From the NCBI RefSeq assembly GCF_006538345.1, contig NZ_BJKL01000011.1:1-64000 (forward strand): DNA of 64,000 nucleotides. The letters are read 5' to 3'. Positions 8,757 through 17,162 of the stretch are shown one piece after another. A program made the position numbers and the translations under genes. A model generated the notes under the pieces. The model was not told the DNA's origin. It saw nothing but the letters and a program-made list of their open reading frames with translations, and did not search any database. The first letter of the stretch is position 1. The number at the start of each line of letters is the position of its first letter. Origin of the DNA: Alteromonas sp. KUL49. GTDB taxonomy: Bacteria; Pseudomonadota; Gammaproteobacteria; Enterobacterales; Alteromonadaceae.

Positions 8757-10967
8757 GTGTTTTTCTCTAGTCTAAAATCAAAATTCATCTCGGTGACACT
8801 GGTTGCTGCAGTAACCTTGGGATGTGCTTTGCCCGTACGAGCAACTCATCCGAATCTTGTCATCACTCAATCAGACGTTGAGTTGATGCGTGAAGCAGTC
8901 GGCACCGAAGGGCGGTTTGCACAAGCGTACCAAACGCTCAAAAATACGGTTGATCAACAAATTGCATTACCTATTACCGTTCCCGTTCCAAAAGATGGTG
9001 GCGGTGGTTATACCCACGAGCGACATAAGAAAAATTACCAGCTTATGTTTAATGCTGGAATGGTGTATCAGCTCAGTCAAGATGACAAATACGCTGATTT
9101 TGTCAAAGACATGTTGTTGGTTTACGCTGATTTATATCCAACATTACCCTTACACCCTGAACGAAGAGTTAACTCGCAAAATCCTGGTAAGTTCTTTTGG
9201 CAAAGCTTAAATGAGGCGGTTTGGTTGGTCTATACCATCCAAGCATACGACCTTGTAATTAATGCATTGTCAGAAGAAGAACAAAACGTCATCGAAACCC
9301 AGCTACTTAAACCTGTAGCAACGTTTTTATCTTCAGGCCAACCTTCTACCTTTAACAAAGTTCACAACCACGGTACGTGGGCAACTGCCGGTGTGGGGAT
9401 GGCAGGTTACGTTCTCGACGAACCTGAGTGGGTAGAGATAGCGTTGTATGATCTGGAAAAGTCAGGTAAGGGTGGGTTTATTCGTCAGTTGGACGAACTT
9501 TTCTCCCCTCAGGGCTACTACAATGAAGGTCCTTATTACCAGCGCTATGCACTCTTTCCGTTTGTTACTTTTGCTAAGGCAATTGAAAACAACGAGCCAG
9601 AGCGTGGGATTTTCGAACACCGTGATGGGGTATTGTTGAAGGCCATAGATACCACGATTCAATTGAGTTATAACGGGCTTTTCTTTCCTATTAACGATGC
9701 TATTAAAACTAAGGGAATTGACACCATTGAGTTGGTCCATGGTGTAACCATTGCTTATGGTCTAACCAAGGATACTGGTTTCCTGGATATCGCAGAACAA
9801 CAAAATCAAATCATTTTGTCTGGTGATGGACTACGAGTTGCGAACGCACTAGATGCAGGAAAAGCAACGCCTTATACCTTCGATTCAGTGGCGTTCGGCG
9901 ATGGAAAAGACGGTGATGAGGGGGCACTGGTGGTGATGCGTAGTCAGGTTGCCGGAGACCAAGCAGTGTTATTCAAACCAGCAGCTCAAGGTTTGGGACA
10001 TGGACATTTCGACAAACTGACGTGGCAGTTCTACGACAATGGCAGCGAAATCATTTCTGATTATGGCGCGGCGCGATTCCTCAATGTTGAGGCAAAATAC
10101 GGCGGTCGTTACTTGCCTGAAAACAATACTTATGCAAAACAAACGGTGTCACACAATACTGTCGTTGTTGATGAAACAAGCCACTTTGATGCAAGAGTAA
10201 GTGTTGGTAACGCTAATGCGCCTACACTCAACTTTTTTGAAAGCAGCGGGCACGGTGTAGTGTCTAGCGGTGAAATCAGCACGGCATACGAGGGAGTAAC
10301 CTTAGAGCGTACTCTTGCTCTAGTTAACCTTCCTGAAATGGAACGCACGATTACACTTGATTTGTTTGAGGTGACAAGTGATGACGAACATCAATACGAC
10401 CTGCCATTGCATTATCAAGGTCATCTCATCGATTCCAATTTCCAACTCTCAGCGAATACCGACCAACTTCCTGCGCTAGGTGAGGACAACGGTTATCAAC
10501 ATTTGTGGTTGCGTGCGACAGGAACACCTGAATCAGGTTTGGCACGTGTTACTTGGCTCAGTGATAACGGTCGATTTTACAGTCAAACCAGCTTAGTTGA
10601 TGGTGATGAGTCCTTTTTGTTTACTCAAATCGGTGCCAATGACCCTAATTTTAATTTACGTAATGAAAATGGATTCGTAAGACGAGTTTCTGGCAAGAAA
10701 ACTCATCGGTTTGTTTCGCTGTTGGAACCTCACGGTGAGTATAACCCAAGCAAAGAATACACACTTGAAGCCACAAGCAGTCTCGAGTCTTTATCTGTTA
10801 CCGATCAGGGTTCCGTTACCGTTGTGCACGTTACCTTAGCATCAAACGAATATTTAGTTGCGATTAATCATGCCTCTGAAGTATCAGAGCAAACGCAAAT
10901 CAGTTTCCAAAATAAAACCTATTTGTTAAACGGCCATCTTGGCGTTTTTCAACTCAACAACCACTAG
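8757..10967 (+). CDS. oligoalginate lyase, polysaccharide lyase family 17
   Basis: This protein of 736 residues has the same length as the exolytic lyase Alg17C of Saccharophagus. A signal sequence leads to an alginate-lyase alpha/alpha toroid (about 60-360) with the catalytic pair N204-H205 in HNHGTW and Y261 in PYYQRY, then a heparinase II/III-like beta domain (about 385-720) with the metal/active-site HGH (415-417). It releases unsaturated monouronate from oligoalginate ends. The signal peptide may carry a lipoprotein-like cysteine (LGCALP), but the lipobox is imperfect. Start is GTG 8757 behind GAGG; the gene follows the PL6 stop by 15 bp, so they are cotranscribed. The enzyme probably works in the periplasm or at the outer membrane. 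Confidence 0.94.
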   Translation: MFFSSLKSKFISVTLVAAVTLGCALPVRATHPNLVITQSDVELMREAVGTEGRFAQAYQTLKNTVDQQIALPITVPVPKDGGGGYTHERHKKNYQLMFNAGMVYQLSQDDKYADFVKDMLLVYADLYPTLPLHPERRVNSQNPGKFFWQSLNEAVWLVYTIQAYDLVINALSEEEQNVIETQLLKPVATFLSSGQPSTFNKVHNHGTWATAGVGMAGYVLDEPEWVEIALYDLEKSGKGGFIRQLDELFSPQGYYNEGPYYQRYALFPFVTFAKAIENNEPERGIFEHRDGVLLKAIDTTIQLSYNGLFFPINDAIKTKGIDTIELVHGVTIAYGLTKDTGFLDIAEQQNQIILSGDGLRVANALDAGKATPYTFDSVAFGDGKDGDEGALVVMRSQVAGDQAVLFKPAAQGLGHGHFDKLTWQFYDNGSEIISDYGAARFLNVEAKYGGRYLPENNTYAKQTVSHNTVVVDETSHFDARVSVGNANAPTLNFFESSGHGVVSSGEISTAYEGVTLERTLALVNLPEMERTITLDLFEVTSDDEHQYDLPLHYQGHLIDSNFQLSANTDQLPALGEDNGYQHLWLRATGTPESGLARVTWLSDNGRFYSQTSLVDGDESFLFTQIGANDPNFNLRNENGFVRRVSGKKTHRFVSLLEPHGEYNPSKEYTLEATSSLESLSVTDQGSVTVVHVTLASNEYLVAINHASEVSEQTQISFQNKTYLLNGHLGVFQLNNH

Positions 10968-10978
10968 GGGTGAATAAA

Positions 10979-11323
10979 ATGCAAAAGCAAAGTGACGCTT
11001 TTTTATTTGGTAATGAAACAGAAATTGAAGATCTTGGTGGTGGCCTCAAACGTCAAATGCTCGGCTACAATGAAGAACTTATGGCTGTTAAGGTTTTCTT
11101 TGATGTAGGCGCCCAAGGTTATACCCATAGTCATCGCCACTCTCAAGTGACCTACGTTGTTGAAGGTGAGTTTCACTTCACCGTTGGCGAAGAAACAAAG
11201 ATCATGAAGCCAGGCGATAGCTGCTTGATTCCTCCTTTTGTTGACCACGGCGCAATCTGCCCGACGGGTGGGATCCTAATTGATACTTTCAGCCCTCCAC
11301 GTGAAGATTTCCTAGAGGAATAA
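10979..11323 (+). CDS. kdgF: KdgF, cupin that linearises unsaturated monouronates
   Basis: This is a single small cupin of 114 residues. The metal-binding cluster is HSHRHSQ (H50, H52, H54, Q56) in the first cupin motif and H90 (PFVDHG) in the second. KdgF accelerates conversion of 4,5-unsaturated monouronate from alginate or pectin to the linear ketone DEH, the substrate of the reductase encoded upstream. The ATG at 10979 has an AGGGG ribosome site at 10966-10970 overlapping the PL17 stop; an earlier GTG at 10970 lies inside that site and is less likely. Its stop is 2 bp before the transporter start, which indicates translational coupling. Confidence 0.88.
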   Translation: MQKQSDAFLFGNETEIEDLGGGLKRQMLGYNEELMAVKVFFDVGAQGYTHSHRHSQVTYVVEGEFHFTVGEETKIMKPGDSCLIPPFVDHGAICPTGGILIDTFSPPREDFLEE

Positions 11324-11325
11324 TT

Positions 11326-12627
11326 ATGAAACTAAATGGATTGCGTTGGTGGGTTATCGCGTTGATCGCGTTGGCTACCATCATCAACTATATTGACCGC
11401 CAGGCGCTAAGTGTGTTGTGGCCCGATATTGTGGAAGACTTATTCCCCGATGAATCAGCGCTAGAGCGAAAGCAAATCTACGCTAACATCTCTATAGTAT
11501 TCGTGTTTGCATATGCATTTGGTCAAGCGATTTTTGGTAAAATCTTCGACTGGGTAGGCACTCGCATCGGTTTTGTTCTGTCTATCGGCGTGTGGTCACT
11601 AGCAACTGTAGCCCACGCATTTGCACAAGGACTACTTACGTTCAGTATTTTCCGCGCTATCCTCGGTATAGCCGAAGCTGGTAACTGGCCTGGCGCTACC
11701 AAAGGTAATGCTGAATGGTTTCCAATCAAGGAACGCGCACTGGCACAAGGTATTTTTAACTCTGGCGCGGCCATTGGTGGCATTGTTGCTATTCCTCTGA
11801 TTGCCTTCATGACAGTTTATTTTAGCTGGAAGATGGTATTCGTTGTTGTGGGTGCAGTAGGGCTATTATGGCTTATCCCTTGGCTCATTTTGGTGAAAGC
11901 GCCACCGGGTTCACACCCTTGGATCACTGAAGAAGAAAAAGAATATATTCTTACTGGACAACGCAGTGAGTCAGAAAGTGCTGCTGATACAACGGAAGAG
12001 GAATATTGCCCTTCTACTGGTGAACTTTTATCAAGAAAGCAAAGCTGGGGTGTCATTATTGCCTCTGCTGCAATCGATCCAATTTGGTGGTTGTTCGTTT
12101 TCTGGATCCCTATCTATCTCAACGAAGTGTATGCGATGGATGTTAAGTCTATTGGTATCTACGGTTGGGTTCCTTATGTTGGTGCTATGTTTGGTGCCTG
12201 GTTTGGTGGGTTACTTGCCCAAAATAGACTTAAAGCAGGATGGTCAACAGACAAGACGCGTAAGTTTATAATCACGCTTGGTTGTTTAATTATGTTGCCA
12301 GCGCTACTTGCTATGGCAAATCCTGGAGCACCAGTAGTTGCAGTGCTGATTATGGCGGTTATCTTGTTTGGTTTCCAAACTGCGATTGGTAATGTTCAAA
12401 CCCTTCCTAGCGATTTACTAGGTAAAAAAGCGGTCGGCACATTGGCTGGTTTTTCAGGGATGGCGGCGAAACTAGGTGCTGTAGGCCTTACGTCCCTAGT
12501 ACCAATCCTTACTGCTGATGGAAATTACACGCCTGCGTTTGTTATTGGTGCGTCGTTAGCAATTATCGCGATGGCTGCTGTGTGGTTCCTTATTCCTAAA
12601 GTAGAACCGCTTAAAAAGATCGAGTAA
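11326..12627 (+). CDS. MFS transporter, hexuronate/anion:cation symporter (ExuT-like) family
   Basis: This protein of 433 residues has about 12 predicted membrane helices. The first helix carries NYIDRQALSVLWP, the D-R motif of the ACS/phthalate-permease branch of MFS (NYxDRxxLS), and the inter-helix-2/3 loop has GKIFDWVGTRIG, a form of the MFS A-motif. A cytoplasmic loop (about 195-235) is acidic and polar. In this operon it most likely imports unsaturated monouronate or DEH across the inner membrane. It starts 2 bp after kdgF and is followed by a strong terminator, so it closes the dehR-PL6-PL17-kdgF-transporter unit. The exact substrate is inferred from context. Confidence 0.85.
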   Translation: MKLNGLRWWVIALIALATIINYIDRQALSVLWPDIVEDLFPDESALERKQIYANISIVFVFAYAFGQAIFGKIFDWVGTRIGFVLSIGVWSLATVAHAFAQGLLTFSIFRAILGIAEAGNWPGATKGNAEWFPIKERALAQGIFNSGAAIGGIVAIPLIAFMTVYFSWKMVFVVVGAVGLLWLIPWLILVKAPPGSHPWITEEEKEYILTGQRSESESAADTTEEEYCPSTGELLSRKQSWGVIIASAAIDPIWWLFVFWIPIYLNEVYAMDVKSIGIYGWVPYVGAMFGAWFGGLLAQNRLKAGWSTDKTRKFIITLGCLIMLPALLAMANPGAPVVAVLIMAVILFGFQTAIGNVQTLPSDLLGKKAVGTLAGFSGMAAKLGAVGLTSLVPILTADGNYTPAFVIGASLAIIAMAAVWFLIPKVEPLKKIE

Positions 12628-12632
12628 TCAAC

Positions 12633-12667
12633 AAAAAGCGGAAGACTCTCAGAGTTTCCGCTTTTTT
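12633..12667 (+). terminator. Rho-independent terminator after the transporter gene
   Basis: AAAAAGCGGAA pairs with TTTCCGCTTTTTT around an inner CTCTCAGAG hairpin; the T-run ends just upstream of kdgK. It separates the lyase/transport unit from kdgK-kdgA. Confidence 0.85.
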
Positions 12668-12689
12668 AACTGTAAAAGTCTGTATTTAA

Positions 12690-13622
12690 ATGAATAAAAT
12701 TTACTTTTTAGGCGAATGTATGGTGGAGCTCAGGGCGTCTACACCTGGCATCATGCATCAATCATTTGCTGGTGATGTATATAACTCGGCGGTTTATCTA
12801 AAACGTTGCTTTAACGCAATCGATACGTCGATGGTGACGGCAGTGGGAAAAGACACATTAAGCTCAGCCATGGTCGCTCAATTTGAAGATGAAGGCTTAA
12901 ACACGGACTTGGTATTTGTACACCCTACTAAATCTCCGGGAATGTACCTTATTGAAACCGATGATGAAGGCGAGAGAAGCTTCACCTACTGGCGCAGCGA
13001 CGCAGCAGCACGAAAAGTTGTAGATTTTCTGAGTGATGAAGTATTAGCTGCGCTGGGCAAAGGAGACATGTTCTTTGTCTCTGGTATTTCGTTAGCCGTT
13101 ATTGAACCTGAATCACGAGATGTTTTCTGGGCTCGACTTGAAACATTAAAGGCTAAAGGGGTGGTTGTCGTATTTGATCCCAATTATCGCCCACGATTAT
13201 GGAAAGATGAATCTGAGGCCAAAGAGACTTTTGAAAAGGCGTTCCATTATTGTGATTTGGCTATGCCTGGCGTTGAAGATTTAGAAGTGCTTTACGGCGT
13301 GAGTGATGCTCAGGGAGTTATCGAGTTCTGCAATCGATTCAGTATCAACGAGGTTGTGGTTAAGAACGGCCCTGCATCGGTGATCACTTCTTTAAATAGT
13401 AGTGTTGAGTCACATACTATTACGCCAGTGAAAAACGTAGTTGATACTACGTCCGCTGGAGATGCGTTCAATGGCGCTTATTTGGGAAGCCGGTTATCAG
13501 GCATGTCTATTGACGAAACGGTCAGATTAGCTGCTCATGCGGCGGGCACGGTTATTCAACACCCAGGCGCCATTGCACCAAAAGTTGCATTTAGTGAGGC
13601 TATGGCTGATATCGCAGGCTAA
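12690..13622 (+). CDS. kdgK: 2-keto-3-deoxygluconate kinase (PfkB family)
   Basis: This protein of 310 residues is a ribokinase/PfkB sugar kinase. The N-terminal sugar-binding lid has GECMVEL and FAGDVYNSAVYL, and the C-terminal PfkB signature is DTTSAGDAFNGAYL with catalytic base D258 (the last D of GD is typical for phosphoryl transfer). It phosphorylates KDG at the 6-hydroxyl with ATP to give KDPG. It lies after a terminator and 94 bp before kdgA. Start ATG 12690 lacks an obvious Shine-Dalgarno, but the N-terminus MNKIYFLGECMVEL aligns with the family start. Cytoplasmic. Confidence 0.92.
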   Translation: MNKIYFLGECMVELRASTPGIMHQSFAGDVYNSAVYLKRCFNAIDTSMVTAVGKDTLSSAMVAQFEDEGLNTDLVFVHPTKSPGMYLIETDDEGERSFTYWRSDAAARKVVDFLSDEVLAALGKGDMFFVSGISLAVIEPESRDVFWARLETLKAKGVVVVFDPNYRPRLWKDESEAKETFEKAFHYCDLAMPGVEDLEVLYGVSDAQGVIEFCNRFSINEVVVKNGPASVITSLNSSVESHTITPVKNVVDTTSAGDAFNGAYLGSRLSGMSIDETVRLAAHAAGTVIQHPGAIAPKVAFSEAMADIAG

Positions 13623-13716
13623 CTCATCATTTCGTTGTGCGCTACGCACAGTTCTATCTTATGAGGTGCGGAGGGAACTGCACCGAAAAACTTATTAATT
13701 ATGAAGAGAAATCGCA

Positions 13717-14337
13717 ATGAAAAGCTTTTCAGACCTAATGTCAGGTCAGACACTACTACCCATTATCCAAGCAGATTCGCCTGAACAAGGTGTAAATATA
13801 GCAAAAGCCATGGCTGAAGCAGGCCTTAGTCTGGTAGAGGTTGTATTACGCACCGACGCTTCCCTTGAAGCATTGTCAGCAATAAAATCAGAAGTGCCTT
13901 CATTGGTTGTTGGCGCTGGAACTGTGATTAATGAACAAATTCTTGGCCATGCTATAGAAGCAGGTTCAGATTTTATCGTAACACCTGCTGTATCACCGAC
14001 ACTTTTGGGTGCACTTAAAGCGTCTGGCGTCCCTGCGTTACCCGGTGTCTCTAACACTGGCGATATCTTGATGGCATATGAACATGGGTTCAATGAACAA
14101 AAGCTCTTCCCTGCATCGCTATCAGGAGGCGCGCCTTTTTTGAGTGCAGTATCATCAGTATTTCAAAGCGTATCATTCTGTCCAACTGGCGGTGTTAAAC
14201 AAGCAAATAAGCATGAGTATTTATCACTGAGTAATGTTTTCGCAGTAGGTGGTACCTGGGTATGTGATAAGACGTGGGTTAAAGAAGGCAATTGGGAAGC
14301 GATTACCCAAGCTTGCAAAGCTGCGATTGCCGAATGA
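13717..14337 (+). CDS. kdgA: 2-keto-3-deoxy-6-phosphogluconate aldolase
   Basis: This protein of 206 residues is a class I aldolase of the Eda/KdgA family. The general-base region EVVLRT (about 43-48), the GAGTV loop (about 68-72), the Schiff-base lysine K129 in QKLFPAS and the phosphate-binding CPTGG are all present. It splits KDPG into pyruvate and glyceraldehyde-3-phosphate, the last step of alginate breakdown and of the Entner-Doudoroff route. Start ATG 13717 follows GAAGAG. The hairpin at 14346-14370 lies just after the stop. Confidence 0.94.
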   Translation: MKSFSDLMSGQTLLPIIQADSPEQGVNIAKAMAEAGLSLVEVVLRTDASLEALSAIKSEVPSLVVGAGTVINEQILGHAIEAGSDFIVTPAVSPTLLGALKASGVPALPGVSNTGDILMAYEHGFNEQKLFPASLSGGAPFLSAVSSVFQSVSFCPTGGVKQANKHEYLSLSNVFAVGGTWVCDKTWVKEGNWEAITQACKAAIAE

Positions 14338-14345
14338 TTTTCTGC

Positions 14346-14370
14346 TTGCCCAATCGTGATGGTTGGGCAA
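14346..14370. terminator. hairpin after kdgA
   Basis: TTGCCCAA and TTGGGCAA form perfect 8-bp arms around a 9-nt loop, 8 bp after the kdgA stop. The following T content is weak, so termination strength is uncertain. Confidence 0.5.
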
Positions 14371-14711
14371 ACTCAATTTATCTACCTTCTCATCTTATCT
14401 CTGCCTATCCGTCCATCTCCTGTAAATTGTTAAATTTCTAAACTAGCTTTTATCAGCGAAATATTAGAAATCTCTTTTATAAACATAATGTTGAATGTTG
14501 TTTATTGGGTTATAGTTTCTCGTTTTTTTGTTATTTTCCTTATTGGTTAGTACCGTACACATTGAAATGTGACCAATTTCCTATATATTGGTCACAAATA
14601 AGAATATAGTAAACATCAGATCATTTAATGAAGCGTCGCTATACACACGTTTATCATGCGCTTCGCATGGCTCGATTGAATGATATGCAATAAGTAGAAA
14701 AGGGTGAGAAA
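14371..14711 (+). promoter_or_regulatory. upstream region of first FadR-type regulator with inverted-repeat operator
   Basis: TGTGACCAAT (14568-14577) and ATTGGTCACA (14587-14596) are perfect 10-bp arms separated by 9 bp. TATTGGTTAGTACC at 14541-14554 is a second, degenerate TTGGT-type site. Both match the half-site ATTGGT seen upstream of the alginate operon and of the second regulator, which suggests auto- or cross-regulation. A further CATGCG/CGCATG hairpin lies at 14656-14670. Confidence 0.55.
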
Positions 14712-15450
14712 ATGAAAAGCCGCCGAATGTTTTGGCAAATCGCAGAGAAAATTGAGTCGCTGATTAGCTCTGGATTGTACCCACCGGGTAGTCGATTGCC
14801 TCCTGAAAGAGAATTAGCTGAAACTTTTGACGTAAGCCGCCCGACCATACGCGAAGCAATTATTGCGCTTGAAGTAATGCAACTGGTAGAAGTGAAAACG
14901 AGTTCAGGTGTATATGTTCTTGAGCGCCCAACTGACCAACACGTTGATGCTGATGAAAAAATAAGTGCTTTTGAGCTTACGCAAGCCCGCGCGTTAGTAG
15001 AAGGTGAGGCTGCTGCTTTAGCTGCAATGTCAATTACTTCTGAAGAATTAGATGCATTACAAAAGACATTAGACGCAATGGAAGCAGGCGTTGATGCTGA
15101 AAAAGCCGAACCGTGAGTTTCATCTAATCATCTCTAAAGCGACAAAGAACAACGCAGTGTTGTTGGCAGTTAAAAAGTTTTGGAGTCTAAGAGACTCGCA
15201 ATCTCAGATTAAGTCTGCCTATGCCAGTGTATGCAGCCAATCAGACAGTGATCGATTAGAAGAACACAGAGCCATTTTCCAAGCGCTACTCAAAGGCGAT
15301 GCGCAGGGCGCAAGAACGGCGATGCACGCTCACTTTAATAGATTGATCAATGCTTTATTTGCAGTTAGCGAAGCAAAAGCATTGGAAGAAGTGAGAAAGA
15401 AAACCAGCCAAACTAGAGATTTGTACTCTATAAATCACTTAGTGAAGTAG
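14712..15450 (+). pseudogene. FadR/GntR-family transcriptional regulator, frameshifted
   Basis: The N-terminal winged helix-turn-helix (SRLPPERELAETFDVSRPT) and a C-terminal all-helical FCD ligand domain (ELTQARALVEGEAAALAAM through HAHFNRLINALF) are both well preserved but lie in different frames. The first part ends at 15116. Removing one A from AA at 15109-15110 restores AEKADREFHLIISKATKN, which aligns with KRFHMTIARATKN of the paralogue at 16050-16796, and gives one protein of about 245 residues. FadR-family repressors of this kind sense uronates or KDG and control alginate genes. Start ATG 14712 has AAGGGTGAG upstream. The break may be an assembly error or real loss of one of two paralogues. 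Confidence 0.85.
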
Positions 15451-15480
15451 CAGTAATACTGTTAAGTTAAACGGTGATAA

Positions 15481-15516
15481 CAGTGAGTTGTAGTATCCTC
15501 AAACTACAGCTCACTG
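15481..15516 (+). terminator. stem-loop after first GntR gene
   Basis: CAGTGAGTTGTAG pairs with CTACAGCTCACTG (13 bp with one G-U wobble) 30 bp after the stop; a CTTTTT run follows about 5 nt later. Confidence 0.6.
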
Positions 15517-16049
15517 ATTAGCTTTTTAAATTCCGATATCCTCAGTATATTCATCACCTAGCAAGGCATTACTTTACCACGTTTTTATTTTAATATTGGT
15601 TGACCAACTGAGTTCAATCACTATGTGCTCACGTCAGCGTTGATCATATTTTTTTGCTTAATATCAAGCTAAAGCTCTGAATAATTCTACTTTAAGCCTT
15701 CTCCGTTCTCTATTTTTTCCTCCGTTGCTTACCAAAATTGGAATTTTATTTGATCTGGAGTCATCGCTCCTTGCTCACTATTCCTAAAAGAAATCCGCAC
15801 TCTCTCTAAATTCTAATTGTCACGAAATTACAAAGGTTTACCCAATGACCTGATCTACTTAAAACTCTACATAATAACCAATTTTCATGTCTGCATTGTA
15901 ACTTTTAATTAACCAAAAGTTAAAATAAATGCTTACCAATATTGAATTTGCTGATTACCAATATTATCCTCTTGTAAATCAAAGGTAATAATTCTGCTGA
16001 AAATGACAATAAAAAATACATGCTCAGCGCTGGTATTTGGAGGATGAGA
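15517..16049 (+). promoter_or_regulatory. 533-bp AT-rich upstream region of second FadR-type regulator with repeated operator motifs
   Basis: No gene is seen. It contains the perfect palindrome TTGGT-TG-ACCAA (15596-15607), TTACCAAA (15729-15736), and two direct copies of TTACCAATATT starting at 15933 and 15955, 22 bp apart. The latter pair sits about 90-115 bp upstream of the regulator start. The words are shared with the regions at 4894-5290 and 14541-14596, and fit the TTGGT-N2-ACCAA operators of FadR-subfamily repressors. Confidence 0.55.
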
Positions 16050-16796
16050 ATGTCGCGCAAACGTGCCTTCTGGAAAATTGTGGACGAATTAGAACAGTCT
16101 GCTAGAGACGGATTATTCATTGCGGGTAGTCGACTACCTTCAGAACGAGAATTAGCTGAAAAATATGATGTAAGCCGACCCACAGTACGTGAAGCAATTA
16201 TTGCCCTTGAAGTTAAAGGAATTGTAGAGGTAAGAACTGGAGCGGGTATTTTCATTAATCAACTACGAGATGAGCGTCAGGAAGAAATACCAATAAGTGC
16301 TTTTGAATTGACGCAGGCAAGGGCGCTGATTGAAGGTGAATCAGCTGCACTTGCTGCTATGTCAATTAATGCCAAAGAATTAATTGAGTTGCACGGCCTT
16401 ATGGAGGCTATGTCACAGGGGGGCGATGATGAGGAGATTGATAAACGATTTCATATGACTATTGCCAGGGCTACGAAGAACGCAGCGATAGCAAAAACAG
16501 TTGGTTATCTATGGTCTATTCGTGAGCAGCAACCTATCATCTCGAATGCACACAAGTCGGTGTGTGATACCGAGCATTCGCATATGCTAGAAGAACACCA
16601 AGCAATCGTAGACGCTCTTGTTGAAAAGAATCCAGAAGACGCGAGAAAAGCGATGCATAATCATTTTAACCGGTTAATTAATGCACTTTTTGATATGAGC
16701 GAAAAAACAGCCATGGACGAGGTAAGACGAAAATCCGAAGAAAATCGCGGGCGTTACTCATTAAATCATTTGCACAAAGCCAATTTGTTAAAATAA
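16050..16796 (+). CDS. FadR/GntR-family transcriptional regulator of the alginate locus
   Basis: This protein of 248 residues has an N-terminal winged helix-turn-helix (SRLPSERELAEKYDVSRPTVREAI) and a C-terminal FCD domain with the metal/ligand residues expected in RFHMTIARATKN and NHFNRLINALF. It is an intact paralogue of the frameshifted regulator at 14712-15450, with near-identical blocks (ISAFELTQARAL; HxHFNRLINAL). It probably represses alginate genes and is released by a pathway intermediate; this is inferred from location and from shared operator words. ATG 16050 is chosen because GGAGG lies 6 nt upstream; ATG 16044 and the GTG/ATG at 16020 are too close to or ahead of it. Confidence 0.88.
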   Translation: MSRKRAFWKIVDELEQSARDGLFIAGSRLPSERELAEKYDVSRPTVREAIIALEVKGIVEVRTGAGIFINQLRDERQEEIPISAFELTQARALIEGESAALAAMSINAKELIELHGLMEAMSQGGDDEEIDKRFHMTIARATKNAAIAKTVGYLWSIREQQPIISNAHKSVCDTEHSHMLEEHQAIVDALVEKNPEDARKAMHNHFNRLINALFDMSEKTAMDEVRRKSEENRGRYSLNHLHKANLLK

Positions 16797-16878
16797 AGCT
16801 GTCATCACAGTTCCCAAATTCACTAGGATTGATTAATCAAATTAATTCGAATTTCTGCTCGGTATGTAAACATCTTGG

Positions 16879-16907
16879 TTGCGTAATTGAGCCGCTGCGA
16901 TTATAAT
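16879..16907 (+). promoter_or_regulatory. sigma-70 promoter of the rimP-nusA-infB operon
   Basis: TTGCGT, a 17-bp spacer and a perfect TATAAT. It is the only strong promoter in the 366 bp between the GntR stop and rimP. Confidence 0.7.
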
Positions 16908-16913
16908 GCGTGC

Positions 16914-17075
16914 CACTACGAAATGGTGGCGGGCTCCCTCAAGTAATAAGGAAAGTAACGTCCCTGTTTGCAGACGTTCACCTATCGGTGGTTTTACCCA
17001 GATGTTTGCAACTGCACATTGCGTGCAGTTTGGGTTCAGATTAACGCAAAAAGCCCCGCTAGTCCGGGGCTTTTT
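16914..17075 (+). ncRNA. structured rimP leader / attenuator RNA
   Basis: Between the promoter at 16879-16907 and rimP lie successive hairpins: GCCACTA/TGGTGGC (16912-16930), AACGTC/GACGTT (16957-16978), and AACTGCAC/GTGCAGTT (17010-17030) enclosed by ACCCA/TGGGT (16996-17035). A strong terminator follows. A gammaproteobacterial rimP leader motif ending in a terminator has been described and is catalogued in Rfam; this region has the right place and plan. It may control read-through into rimP-nusA-infB. No tRNA is seen here. Confidence 0.6.
17048..17075 (+). terminator. intrinsic terminator in the rimP leader
   Basis: AAAAAGCCCCG pairs with CGGGGCTTTTT around a 6-nt loop. It lies 88 bp before the rimP start, inside the operon leader, so it is an attenuator rather than an end-of-gene terminator. 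Confidence 0.85.
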
Positions 17076-17162
17076 GTTGTTTTTAGCCCGAGGTTTTGGC
17101 ACGGTCAATTCGGGTGATGGCAGGTGGGCTTTAGGCCCTTTTTTTGTATTTGGAGGTTTGCA

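Noticed and set aside
16797..17162. Possible tRNA upstream of rimP, as metY in E. coli
   Set aside because: No cloverleaf, anticodon arm or CCA end was found; only hairpins and a terminator.
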